A stretch of DNA of 33,519 nt from positions 1 to 33,519 of the forward strand of contig CBDVBZ010000022.1 of NCBI GenBank assembly GCA_965372355.1. Direction: 5' to 3'. The notes under the pieces are model-generated. The model did not search any database, was not told the DNA's origin, and saw only the letters and a list, made by a program, of their open reading frames with translations. The position numbers and the translations under genes are program-made. Positions 13,914 to 23,113 of this stretch are shown here, one piece after another (the stretch's first letter is position 1; each line of letters opens with the position of its first letter). This DNA comes from CBDVBZ01 sp965372355 (GTDB lineage: Bacteria > Krumholzibacteriota > Krumholzibacteriia > WVZY01).

Positions 13914-16912
13914 ACAAGCTGATCGACAAAAGCACCAACGTCATGCGGGTTGGCATCGGAAGCACGCGGAGCATTCTCCAGCTCAGGATGATCGAGCTCG
14001 TTGCGTTCTCCGCGATCGTCTTCGGCGCCCGGCAAATCGCCGACTTCAGTTTGCAGACGAGGACCTTCGTCATCCTGTTTCTCTCGGTTGCCCTGCTCCA
14101 GGTGGTCGGACGCTATCTTCCCACGCTGTGGAGAGATCACACCGATAAGCCCGTTAATGCGAATGCTATCACTGTGTGGTACTCGAGCATCGTCGACTTC
14201 ATTGCGGTCATCGGCATCGTCTATCTGACGGGCACAATTGAGAGCCCGTTTCTGTTTCTACTGGTTGTACCGCTCTTCTTCGTATGCCACATGCTCTCAC
14301 AACGCATGATTGTCGGAGCGTTTCTTCTCGGTGTCATAGGATCGGTCGCGGCTGTGGGTTATCTCGAGATGCGGCAGATCATTCCCCATTTTAGCTGCTA
14401 TCCATTTGGAAACGTCGTCTATACCAATCCTCACTATTACGTGGGGACCCTCCTGGTGTTGAGTGGGTTCCTGAGCCTTGTGGTTTTTCTTGCCAACGCG
14501 TTCCAAGGGAACTTTCACACGTCGATCGACACGCTGGAGCGAAAGGGCCGAGAAACGAAGGACAAGATGCAGGAGCTGTCCCGCCTCTATGACATCAGCC
14601 TGGGTATCAACGCGGTCATGACCGTCGAGACGCTGCTCAAAATGGTAGCGAGAGAAGTAACAATACTCCTTTCCCAGCCGTGGGCGAGCATCATCCTGTT
14701 CAATCAACAGCGAGAGATTACGCACGGCGTGACGGTAGGGATGCCCGACGAGTACAGGTACAACTTCGGCCCGCGGATCAGAGACGGCGGATTCACGGAA
14801 AGCCTGTTGCAGGGCAAGGACCCGATTGTCGTCAGGGATGTCCCGGGTGACAAGAGATCGAACGCGGGAGAGTTTCCTTCCGCCACAGGCGTACGCTCCT
14901 TCATAGGGCTGCCTTTGAGCACCGGGCAACACGTTATCGGCGTGTTTTACGTCGGTGACTTCGTCAACAAGGGCTTCGAAGACAACCATGTGCGGTTGTT
15001 GACGATCATTTGTGATCAGCTCAGCATAGCTATCGCGAAGAGCAAACTCTATGAGTCAATCCAAAACAAGATGCGCAACTATGAGAAAGAGCTCGAGGAG
15101 CTGCAAGAGGTCAATCACCTGAAATCCGAATACGTCTCGCACGTATCCCACGAGTTGCGGACGCCGCTGACCGCGATCAAAGCGTACATGGAAACGCTCG
15201 AAGCCCACATCGACGACCCGACATTTGACCAGAAACGGGAATTCATCGGAATCGTATCCAAAGAAACCGACCGCCTCATACGAATGGTCAACGACATACT
15301 GGATGTATCGAATATCGAATTTGGACAGCGGCCTCTTCAACTGACGAACTTCCCTCTCGAAGAGCTTATCTCTGGAGTCGTGTCGATGCTGCAGCCCGCA
15401 CTGCGGGAAAGGCGGATCACCATCGAGACCATAATGCCCGAAGGTCTTCCCAAGCTTCATGCCGACAACGATCTGATAACGCAGGTGTTCGTAAACCTGA
15501 TCAACAATGCGATAAAGTACTCGCCGCCAGACACCACGATCAGAGTGCGCGCGTTGGAAAGGGCGGTAGACGTGTCGATTGCGATCGAGGATGAGGGTAT
15601 AGGTATCCCCGCATCGCAGGTGGACAAGATATTCGAGAAGTACTTCCGAGTGAAATCAGAGAGGTCACGCCACTATGACGGTGTGGGTTTGGGCCTGGCG
15701 ATCGTTAAGAACATTATTGATCAGCACAACGGCACGATATCGGTGGCAAGCGAGGAGAACGTCGGCAGCACATTCACGTTCGCGATTCCCAAGGAACACA
15801 TCGTGAACACTCTGTTTGGTTGTATCGCGGACAAGATAGAACCCAAGACCGAACTCCACGAGTTGCTGGCGACCGTTGTTCATATGATTGCTGAGTTGTT
15901 GTCAGCGAAAATCGTCTCGTTCATGCTTGTGGATGAAACGCGTTCGGAGCTGTTTATCAAGGTGTCCTACGGTCTGGACGAGCGGATCGTTGAGCAGACA
16001 CGCGTCAAGATCGGCGAGGGCATTGCAGGCTCCGTTGCAGAGTCTGGTTTGCCTCTTCTCATCGATAACATCGAGCACAACGACGTATACGAAACGCAGA
16101 ACAGGCCGCAGTACGAAACAATGTCACTTCTCAGTGTGCCGGTATCACTCGACGGCGTGGTGATCGGCGTTATCAACGTAAACAACAAAACATCCGGCGA
16201 TCCTTTTCATCAGGACGACATGAATCTGATCACATCGTTCGCGGAGAGAATCTCCATGGCGTTGGCGCGCTTTGAGAACACGGGAGACGCTGAGAGCGAT
16301 CTGCAAGAAACGGTAGAGGCTTTCAAAAAGCTCCTGGAGCGACAGGTTCGAACGGGAGCGATCGAGAAGATCATGGATCTGGCGGTCAAGACGGCACGGA
16401 AACTCGGGCTCGGGGGCAAAGAGATCAAGGTTATCCAGTACGCAACAAGCGTACACGATATTGGAATGACGAAGATCAGTGATGACATTCTGAACAAAAC
16501 ATTTCAGCTGACCCAGGACGAGGTCGGCAAGATTCACCGGCATCCGAAGGTGGGTACAGACCTCATCAAGCCTTTGGAGTTCGTCGAACTGGTCAGCAAC
16601 ATCATCATGTATCACCACGAACGCGTTGACGGACGGGGCTATCCAATGGGGTTGAAGGGTGATCAGATCCCGATTGGCTCTCGGATACTGGCGACAGTGG
16701 ATGCATACCAGTCGATGACTAGTGAGCGGCCGTACCGCGACAAGCTGACACCAGAGGAAGCGGTCCTTGAGTTGGTAGAGTGCTCCGGGACGGATTTCGA
16801 TGTTGAAGTCGTTGATGCCTTTGTCGACGTGCTGTCGAATGACGGCAGGATAACAATCGCTCAGAAGAAGCAGTTCAGAAAGATGCTAAAGGAAGGCGTG
16901 CCGGGCACCTAG
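13910..16912 (+). CDS. Membrane sensor kinase fused to GAF-HD-GYP (6TM-GAF-HisKA-HATPase-GAF-HD-GYP)
   Basis: 1000 residues. About six hydrophobic helices occupy residues 25-200, followed by GAF 1 (about 240-385), a short coiled coil, HisKA with H414 in SHVSHELRTPLTAIKAY, and HATPase_c (N-box NLINNAIKYSP, DEGIGIP, GVGLGLAIV). GAF 2 spans about 645-795 (KIGEGIAGSVAE). A C-terminal HD-GYP (about 810-1000) has H849-D850 in VHDIGM, a later H in HRHPKVGTDLI, H902-H903, DGRGYP and SERPYRD. The metal ligands of a c-di-GMP phosphodiesterase are retained, but the Lys of canonical HDIGK is Met. No receiver separates kinase and HD-GYP. Probably an inner-membrane sensor coupling ligand binding to phosphotransfer and c-di-GMP breakdown. 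Start overlaps the upstream kinase stop by 4 bases. Confidence 0.88.
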   Translation: MNKLIDKSTNVMRVGIGSTRSILQLRMIELVAFSAIVFGARQIADFSLQTRTFVILFLSVALLQVVGRYLPTLWRDHTDKPVNANAITVWYSSIVDFIAVIGIVYLTGTIESPFLFLLVVPLFFVCHMLSQRMIVGAFLLGVIGSVAAVGYLEMRQIIPHFSCYPFGNVVYTNPHYYVGTLLVLSGFLSLVVFLANAFQGNFHTSIDTLERKGRETKDKMQELSRLYDISLGINAVMTVETLLKMVAREVTILLSQPWASIILFNQQREITHGVTVGMPDEYRYNFGPRIRDGGFTESLLQGKDPIVVRDVPGDKRSNAGEFPSATGVRSFIGLPLSTGQHVIGVFYVGDFVNKGFEDNHVRLLTIICDQLSIAIAKSKLYESIQNKMRNYEKELEELQEVNHLKSEYVSHVSHELRTPLTAIKAYMETLEAHIDDPTFDQKREFIGIVSKETDRLIRMVNDILDVSNIEFGQRPLQLTNFPLEELISGVVSMLQPALRERRITIETIMPEGLPKLHADNDLITQVFVNLINNAIKYSPPDTTIRVRALERAVDVSIAIEDEGIGIPASQVDKIFEKYFRVKSERSRHYDGVGLGLAIVKNIIDQHNGTISVASEENVGSTFTFAIPKEHIVNTLFGCIADKIEPKTELHELLATVVHMIAELLSAKIVSFMLVDETRSELFIKVSYGLDERIVEQTRVKIGEGIAGSVAESGLPLLIDNIEHNDVYETQNRPQYETMSLLSVPVSLDGVVIGVINVNNKTSGDPFHQDDMNLITSFAERISMALARFENTGDAESDLQETVEAFKKLLERQVRTGAIEKIMDLAVKTARKLGLGGKEIKVIQYATSVHDIGMTKISDDILNKTFQLTQDEVGKIHRHPKVGTDLIKPLEFVELVSNIIMYHHERVDGRGYPMGLKGDQIPIGSRILATVDAYQSMTSERPYRDKLTPEEAVLELVECSGTDFDVEVVDAFVDVLSNDGRITIAQKKQFRKMLKEGVPGT

Positions 16913-16932
16913 GTTCGCTTGGCACGAAGACG

Positions 16933-19900
16933 ATGACCTCAATCACGCAAAGCATATTGTCTGGTGAATCCATCAGGGCTGCGTACGTGCTAGTAACGAT
17001 GCTGCTGAGCGGGCTGGTTCTCTTCGCCACGTGGCGCGGGAGAGAGACGGTTGGCAGGCGCGTTGTGGAGCCATTGTACGTCGCGATACCGGCGTTTGCT
17101 GCAAGCCGGCTGCTTATGGCTGGAGCGAGTCCGCCCGGCTTCGGCACGGTGGGCTTCACGGTCTTCACGCTGCTGAGCTTCATCGGTTGCGGACTGATGG
17201 CGATATCGCTCCTAGCGCTTGCAAGCAAAGAGCTTCCCGTCAGGATCAATTCGCGGCTTTTTCCGTTGTCGATCCGAAGGCTCCGCAGAGAGACCCTCTA
17301 TCTGGGGGCGTTCGGTCTGTTCCTGTATCTGCTGAGGTCTGCCGGAGACACAGTGGCAGAGTTCGCGTGGGGGATGATCAATCTCGGACTCATCGTGGCC
17401 ACGCTTCGCGTTGTCGTCTTTCTCCTGAGGGGCACGTTTATCTTGTTCGGCGATCAGAAGTTCAGCCTCCGCGGCTCGATCATGCTGTTCAGTGCCTCGT
17501 GGCTGATGTTTCAGGCAGTGCCGCTCCTCTCCGCATCGATGGCCGTGACGGCCAGCGGTGTGGCTCACATGTTTGACTGTGCCGTGCTCGCGATCGTCAT
17601 CGCCGGCCTGACGTCGAAGTATGTGCTGATCTGTGACCGTTTCAGAAACGAGGCGAGCGAGGTCGCCTCGGAGATGGATGCCGCCAAAGCGGAGCTGACA
17701 AAACTGAGCAACATAGCGACAAACATCTATGAGGATAGCAACGATCTGATAAAAAAGCAGAAGGAACAGACACTGCTCTACATGAAAAAGGCCGACAGTC
17801 TCGAGAAGATACTTCAAATAGGCGTAAACATTCAGAAACGCCACAAGCTTGGCGACGTGCTCAAGATGATTGTCGAAATGATCAAAGAAAACGTCGGGTT
17901 CAATACCGTAACACTGCGGCTCTTCAACAAAAAAGCACAGACCTTCGAGACGCATGCGTACGTGGGACTGGCTGACGACGACAAAGACTCGATCATCAAC
18001 TATCGGATCCCGATCACCGAGTACCAGAAGATGACCAGACCCAGGTTCCGTATCAGCAGGAGTTACTTCATCAAGAAGAAGAGAAGTCCCTGGTATGGCG
18101 AGGACCTGAATGGGGATCACACCGTGCTGGTGGAGGATTCGTGGCGGGAGATCGATATGCTGATCGTTCCTCTGCTCAATGAGGATCAGGCGACGGTAGG
18201 GTATCTGTCGGTCGAGAACCCTGAGAATCCGAAACTCTGCCTGGCAGATGTCATAGACACGCTTGAGAATGTGGCGACTCTCGCGGTGATTGCCATCCGC
18301 AACGCCAGATTCCTCAAAGAGCTCGAAGCCAAGAACGAAAAGCTCAGGGTATACGCGGACAAGCTCTCGGGGTTGAACAAACTCAAGGCGAACTTCGTCC
18401 AGACGGTATCGCACGAGTTCAGAACCCCACTCACGTCCATCAGAGCATACTGCGAGACCCTGATCAAAAACGCCGATACGGTGGACAGAGGACTTCTGAA
18501 ACAGTTTCTTCATGTAATTGAAGAAGAGAGCGGCCGGTTGATGACGTTGATCGAGGATATTCTTGATTTCTCACAACTGGAATCGGGGGCGGTCAAGTTC
18601 GAGAGGACGCCTTGTGCTATCCAGGATCTCGTGAAGCAGGCAGCGCAGGAGCTCGAAAAGAACTTCGAGACCAAGCAGGTAACGCTCCATTGTGACCTGC
18701 CAAAGCAGGACCTTGTTGTAAACGCCAGTGGTGACCAGATCAAACAGCTGATCATCAATCTTCTGCACAACGCGTCGAAGTTCACACAGCCGGAGGGCAA
18801 CGTGTGGCTGACTCTTCGGGATGATCCCGGCAGCGCGCGGATTGTTGTGGAAGACGATGGCGCGGGTATTCCTGACGGCCAGCTAGCGAGGATTTTCGGC
18901 CAGTTCTACCAGGCAGACAACTCGAGCACGCGAGAACACGGAGGCAGCGGTCTGGGGCTGGCGACGTGCAAAAAGATCGTCGAGTGGCACGATGGGCAGA
19001 TCTGGGTGGAAAACGTGGCTGGCGGAGGCGCACGATTCATCGCCGTTGTGCCCAAGAAGGAAGTTGTGGTGAACACGCATGTCCTGGCGACGACGAGCAC
19101 CGTCAGACGATTTGAAATCGAGAGGTTTCTCGAGCTGCTGGTCGAAAACGTTGTGGAGTTCATGAACGTCGGAAGAGCGTCGATCATGCTCGTCGACAAG
19201 GAGAGAAAGGAACTTCGTATCGAGTGCGCTATTGGCATGGAGGAGGAAGTGGTCGCGAATGCGACGGTGAAGATGGGAGAGGGCATCGCTGGCAAGGTTG
19301 CCGAGCAAGGAGAGACCATGCTGGTGGCGAACATCGAGGAGGATGCGCAACTCAGCCGTAGCAATAACGACATGCTGTATGTCTCGAAGTCTTTTCTGTC
19401 CGTGCCGATCATGGTCAACCGCAAGGTGATTGGCGTCGTCAATGTTGCCAGTCCGCTGAGCAAGCCGGCCCTCGATGACGAAGATGCCAGGCTGCTGGAG
19501 ACGGTCGTCCAGAGGTACTCGGTTGCGATCGGCAAGCTAACGACCTTTGTCGATGCATGCGTTCGATTCGAGGATGTGAGGGATACCTTCAAGGCGATAC
19601 TGGACTCGAAGCGGTACATCGACGTCAAATACTCCGATCTCGTGGCATCCATCGCCCTGAAAACTGTAAGGAAGCTGGATCTCGACGAGAACATCAGGGA
19701 CAAGGTGCGCTACCTGCTGAATATCTATGACCTCGGGTTGTCGAAGATCGGTTTTCACATCATCAAGAATCCCAGGGATCTGTCGCCGAGGGACCGCGAG
19801 GAGATCCAGAGACACGCGGCTATCGGGCACGAAATGCTCGCATCGCTCGATGAGGATCCAGCGATACGCAACATCACGTTGTGCCATCACGAGAACTTCG

Positions 19901-20187
19901 ATGGCACTGGATATCCGGGCCAGCTCAAGGGCGACGCGATACCAATCGAGTCGCGGATCATCCGCGTCGCTGACTCGCTTCGTGCCCTGGTTTCCAGCCG
20001 TCCGTATCAACGCCAGTATTCGATGGGGGAGGCGCTGGACGTTCTCCAACACCGTGCGGGAACCTTCTTTGACCCCAAGGTCGTGGACGCGTTTGCAGCG
20101 GTCATGGATGAAGACAGCGATGATATCAAGAATTCCCGGCAAGGGGCGAACACCGAGGCCGACGAAACAGTTGAGGAACGCAGCTAA
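16933..20187 (+). CDS. Membrane sensor kinase fused to GAF and degenerate HD-GYP (YD variant)
   Basis: 1084 residues, same architecture as the preceding gene: about seven hydrophobic helices (15-230), a coiled coil (about 230-290), GAF 1 (about 290-460), HisKA with H494 in TVSHEFRTPLTSIRAY, HATPase_c (NLLHNASKFTQ, DDGAGIP, GGSGLGLATC), GAF 2 (about 715-870, KMGEGIAGKVAE) and C-terminal HD-GYP (about 890-1065). In the HD-GYP the HD histidine is Tyr: IYDLGLSKIG (Y932-D933). H985-H986, DGTGYP and the later Asp remain. Loss of a metal ligand suggests a non-catalytic domain that may bind c-di-GMP or dimerise. The kinase half looks active. The N-terminal membrane region differs from its neighbour, so the pair probably arose by old duplication with sensor divergence. 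20 bases separate the two genes. Confidence 0.88.
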   Translation: MTSITQSILSGESIRAAYVLVTMLLSGLVLFATWRGRETVGRRVVEPLYVAIPAFAASRLLMAGASPPGFGTVGFTVFTLLSFIGCGLMAISLLALASKELPVRINSRLFPLSIRRLRRETLYLGAFGLFLYLLRSAGDTVAEFAWGMINLGLIVATLRVVVFLLRGTFILFGDQKFSLRGSIMLFSASWLMFQAVPLLSASMAVTASGVAHMFDCAVLAIVIAGLTSKYVLICDRFRNEASEVASEMDAAKAELTKLSNIATNIYEDSNDLIKKQKEQTLLYMKKADSLEKILQIGVNIQKRHKLGDVLKMIVEMIKENVGFNTVTLRLFNKKAQTFETHAYVGLADDDKDSIINYRIPITEYQKMTRPRFRISRSYFIKKKRSPWYGEDLNGDHTVLVEDSWREIDMLIVPLLNEDQATVGYLSVENPENPKLCLADVIDTLENVATLAVIAIRNARFLKELEAKNEKLRVYADKLSGLNKLKANFVQTVSHEFRTPLTSIRAYCETLIKNADTVDRGLLKQFLHVIEEESGRLMTLIEDILDFSQLESGAVKFERTPCAIQDLVKQAAQELEKNFETKQVTLHCDLPKQDLVVNASGDQIKQLIINLLHNASKFTQPEGNVWLTLRDDPGSARIVVEDDGAGIPDGQLARIFGQFYQADNSSTREHGGSGLGLATCKKIVEWHDGQIWVENVAGGGARFIAVVPKKEVVVNTHVLATTSTVRRFEIERFLELLVENVVEFMNVGRASIMLVDKERKELRIECAIGMEEEVVANATVKMGEGIAGKVAEQGETMLVANIEEDAQLSRSNNDMLYVSKSFLSVPIMVNRKVIGVVNVASPLSKPALDDEDARLLETVVQRYSVAIGKLTTFVDACVRFEDVRDTFKAILDSKRYIDVKYSDLVASIALKTVRKLDLDENIRDKVRYLLNIYDLGLSKIGFHIIKNPRDLSPRDREEIQRHAAIGHEMLASLDEDPAIRNITLCHHENFDGTGYPGQLKGDAIPIESRIIRVADSLRALVSSRPYQRQYSMGEALDVLQHRAGTFFDPKVVDAFAAVMDEDSDDIKNSRQGANTEADETVEERS

Positions 20188-20214
20188 CCGTCGACAAGCA
20201 AGGAGAGGCAAACA

Positions 20215-20592
20215 ATGCAAAAGGGAAAGATACTCGTCGTAGATGATGAAGTCTACATTCTCCATATCCTGGATTTCAGTCTGGGTGCGGAAGGATTCGA
20301 TGTGATCACAGCAAACAACGGTGAGATGGCCATCGCAAAGGCCAAACAAGAACGGCCAAACCTGATCGTTCTGGACATCATGATGCCGGTTCTGGACGGG
20401 TACGAGACGCTAAAGCATCTGAAGGCCGACCAGGACACAAAGGACATTCCTGTCATTCTGCTGACGGCGAAAGGCCGGGATGTCGACAAACGACTCGGCT
20501 TCGAGGTCGGAGCCACCGATTACATAGTTAAACCGTTTAGTCCAAGTCGTTTGATCGAGAGAATCGAAGAAATCATAGGTTGCAGAAAGTAA
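20215..20592 (+). CDS. Single-domain response regulator (CheY-like receiver)
   Basis: 125 residues, receiver only. It has acidic pocket D10/D11 in LVVDDE, phospho-acceptor D54 in LDIMMPVLDGYE, switch Thr84 in LLTAKG, and K106 in YIVKPF, so it should be phosphorylatable. There is no output domain. AGGAG (20201-20205) lies 9 bases before the ATG, 27 bases after the second large kinase. It closes the operon and may be the shared phospho-carrier or sink for the three kinases, or act by protein-protein contact (inference). Confidence 0.92.
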   Translation: MQKGKILVVDDEVYILHILDFSLGAEGFDVITANNGEMAIAKAKQERPNLIVLDIMMPVLDGYETLKHLKADQDTKDIPVILLTAKGRDVDKRLGFEVGATDYIVKPFSPSRLIERIEEIIGCRK

Positions 20593-20674
20593 GCAATGAA
20601 GATCCTTCTTGTAATGCGGTGTTCTCCCCTCGATCTCCTTGCCTCGAGACATCTCTGTGAATATAATCATCGAG

Positions 20675-22903
20675 ATGCATGTCACATCCAAACCATCTGC
20701 TGCCAAGGCCTGTAGCTTCGCAAAGGTTGTTCTTCCCGTCCCCGTTCAGACGGCGTTCACATACGAGGTTCCAGAAGACCTGCTTACAAAGGTGTTTGTT
20801 GGCTGCAGGGTGGAAGTGCCCTTCGGGCAACGAGTCCTAAGCGGCGTCGTCGTGCAGTTGCTCCCGCAAAGTGATGTCGCGCGGGTCAAAAAGGTCCGCA
20901 AAGTCTACGATACGTATCTGCCGGAGAAGTTGTTCGAGCTGACCGGGTGGATTGCCTCGTACTACGGATGTTCGCTCGGAGAGGCCGCCCAGGCGGTTTT
21001 GCCACCGGCCTTGAGAAAATCCACGCGGCGCGCCCGAATCAGCGGTGCGCTCGTGCTCAAGGACCCTCCCACCGAGGCGCAGGATATCCCACAGCCGTTG
21101 AAGCGTGCCCCGAAGCAGCTCGATCTCCTGCAGCGGCTCCGTGCGTCGGGTGGGCGTGAGCCGATCGAGATTGTGTTTGGAGAATGGGGGTTCAACTCGT
21201 CTCACGTAAGGGGCTTGCTGGGCAAGGGGCTTGTCGAACTCGATACGCGGCCGGACATCTCACAACTCGAACAGATGGACCCCGAAGTTCAAACGCTAAA
21301 CCCGGAGCAGCAAAGCGCGCTCGACTCGATTGTAGTCGCCCTCGAATCGCGGGAATTCCGGCCGCTTCTCCTGCACGGCGTGACGGGGAGCGGCAAGACT
21401 GAGCTGTATCTGCGGGCCGCTAAGTTTGCGCTGTCCAACGGCGGGGGATGTATCGTCCTGGTTCCCGAGATCGGGCTGCTCCCGCAGGCGACGGCTCGTT
21501 ACCGCCGCATCTTCGGCGACGAGCTGGCAATCCTCCACAGCCGCCTGACCGGTGCGGAGCGTTTCGAGATTTGGCGCAGGATCGAGCGGGGCGAGTGCCG
21601 CGTTGTCCTCGGACCGCGATCGGCGATATTCAGCCCCATGCGCAATCTGTGCCTCATTGTCGCGGACGAGGAGCAGGACGATTCATACAAGCAGGAGGAC
21701 AAGCCTCGCTACCACGCCCGGAACGTTGCTCTTATGAGGGGCAAGCACGAGAATCTGACGGTTCTCCTGGGTTCGGCGACCCCGTCCGCCGAGTCGTTTC
21801 ACCACGCACAAAACGGGCGGTATCAGTACCTGACGCTGAGACAACGAGTAGGCGGCGGCGTGCTACCGACGATTCATTTTGTCGACATGCGCACCTCCGA
21901 TGGGGGGATTCTCGCTCCCTATCTCATAGAACGCCTCGATTACAACATCGAAGCGGGTAACCAAAGCATTCTGTTCCTGAACAAGCGAGGTCACGCTCGA
22001 TACGTGCAGTGCACGGCCTGCGGTTGGGTAGCCAGGTGTCGCAACTGTGACATCTCCCTGACGTACCATCGCGTAAGGAACCGACTGAGATGTCACTTCT
22101 GCGGGTACGCTCAGGCATCTGTCCCGCGATGCCCGGATTGCAGCGCAAGTCTGTACTTCTCGGGTGCGGGTACGCAACGTGTAGAGCTCGACCTGGCATC
22201 GCTCTTTCCGGGTGCGGCGATTCTGAGAATGGATGCGGACACGACGGCGAGCAAGGACGGACACAGAAGAGTGCTCGAGAAGTTCAGCAGCGGTCAATAT
22301 CCCATTCTCATCGGCACTCAAATGGTGGCAAAGGGACACCACTTCCCGAACGTGAATCTGGTTGGTGTCCTGTTCGCGGAAGAAAGTCTCAACTATCCCG
22401 ACTTCAGATCTTCCGAGCGTACATTCCGTCAACTCGTTCAGGTCGCGGGCCGCGCAGGCAGGGGATCCGACAAGGGGGAAGTCGTCATTCAGACGTACAT
22501 GCCTGACCACGACGTCTTCAAACACCTGGAGTCTCACGACTACGATGGATTCATGTCCGAAGAACTCAACACGCGAAAACAACTGAGCTATCCTCCGTTC
22601 TCCAGATTGATTCTTGCGTCTTGCACCGCGACAAAAGAAGAGCTTGTTGGCCGGGTGGCAGAGCGATGGGCCGCCGACATGCGGCGCGTGTTGTCCGGCA
22701 GAGCCGTTCAGGTCCTCGGCCCGGTGCAGCCCGTTGTTGCGCGGGTCAAGAATCGATACCGCGAACAGATCCTGATCAAGGGCGATCTGGTAAGCGCGGA
22801 TAAAGTTGCTCTGCTGAACGCTTTTCGGCGGGTGGCCGAAGACGAGCCCGGCGGTCGCTCCATCGAGTTGAGGTGGGACGTCGACCCTGAATCATTCTCA
22901 TAA
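20675..22903 (+). CDS. priA: Primosomal replication restart helicase PriA
   Basis: 742 residues from the ATG at 20675. An N-terminal 3'-DNA-binding domain (VVLPVPVQTAFTYEVPEDL) leads to a superfamily 2 helicase with Walker A GVTGSGKTE (from G235) and motif II DEEQ (331-334) where most PriA proteins have DEEH. Eight zinc-binding cysteines (446, 449, 455, 458, 473, 476, 486, 489) are followed by motifs V/VI, with QVAGRAGRG visible. PriA rebuilds replication forks by loading the DnaB-type helicase. The start is uncertain: the frame is open to TTG 20639, GTG 20657 is also in frame, and none has a good Shine-Dalgarno. It is not followed by the def-fmt pair often found after priA. It starts shortly after the receiver gene and may be read through from that operon. 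Confidence 0.94.
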   Translation: MHVTSKPSAAKACSFAKVVLPVPVQTAFTYEVPEDLLTKVFVGCRVEVPFGQRVLSGVVVQLLPQSDVARVKKVRKVYDTYLPEKLFELTGWIASYYGCSLGEAAQAVLPPALRKSTRRARISGALVLKDPPTEAQDIPQPLKRAPKQLDLLQRLRASGGREPIEIVFGEWGFNSSHVRGLLGKGLVELDTRPDISQLEQMDPEVQTLNPEQQSALDSIVVALESREFRPLLLHGVTGSGKTELYLRAAKFALSNGGGCIVLVPEIGLLPQATARYRRIFGDELAILHSRLTGAERFEIWRRIERGECRVVLGPRSAIFSPMRNLCLIVADEEQDDSYKQEDKPRYHARNVALMRGKHENLTVLLGSATPSAESFHHAQNGRYQYLTLRQRVGGGVLPTIHFVDMRTSDGGILAPYLIERLDYNIEAGNQSILFLNKRGHARYVQCTACGWVARCRNCDISLTYHRVRNRLRCHFCGYAQASVPRCPDCSASLYFSGAGTQRVELDLASLFPGAAILRMDADTTASKDGHRRVLEKFSSGQYPILIGTQMVAKGHHFPNVNLVGVLFAEESLNYPDFRSSERTFRQLVQVAGRAGRGSDKGEVVIQTYMPDHDVFKHLESHDYDGFMSEELNTRKQLSYPPFSRLILASCTATKEELVGRVAERWAADMRRVLSGRAVQVLGPVQPVVARVKNRYREQILIKGDLVSADKVALLNAFRRVAEDEPGGRSIELRWDVDPESFS

Positions 22904-23045
22904 TCATTAGTTCCCACGCATGTTCTTGTAACCGGTTATCATTACATGCAATAAGACGTTTGTCCTGCCGGGGTTCGTTTGCGCCCGCCGGTGGCGCCGG
23001 TGACCGGAGCAACACGAGCCAACCGATTGTCGGAGACGAAAAGCG

Positions 23046-23075
23046 TTGACAGCATGATTGGCTAACTCCTAAAAT
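23046..23075 (+). promoter_or_regulatory. Candidate sigma-70 promoter P1 of the RNA/TPR region
   Basis: TTGACA (23046-23051), 18-base spacer, TAAAAT (23070-23075): a perfect -35 and a 5/6 -10. It lies 33 bases upstream of a second equally good promoter. Confidence 0.55.
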
Positions 23076-23078
23076 ACC

Positions 23079-23107
23079 TTGACACTGCTGGAGGTGGTCG
23101 TTATATA
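23079..23107 (+). promoter_or_regulatory. Candidate sigma-70 promoter P2 of the RNA/TPR region
   Basis: TTGACA (23079-23084), 17-base spacer, TATATA (23102-23107), predicting a start near 23114. With P1 this gives tandem strong promoters about 240-275 bases before the TPR gene, a layout typical of stable RNA genes. Confidence 0.6.
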
Positions 23108-23113
23108 TCTTGC

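Noticed and set aside
16920..16935. TGGCACG just before the second large kinase, like a sigma-54 -24 element
   Set aside because: The -12 position reads CGAT rather than TTGC, and the site lies inside a 20-base operonic gap.
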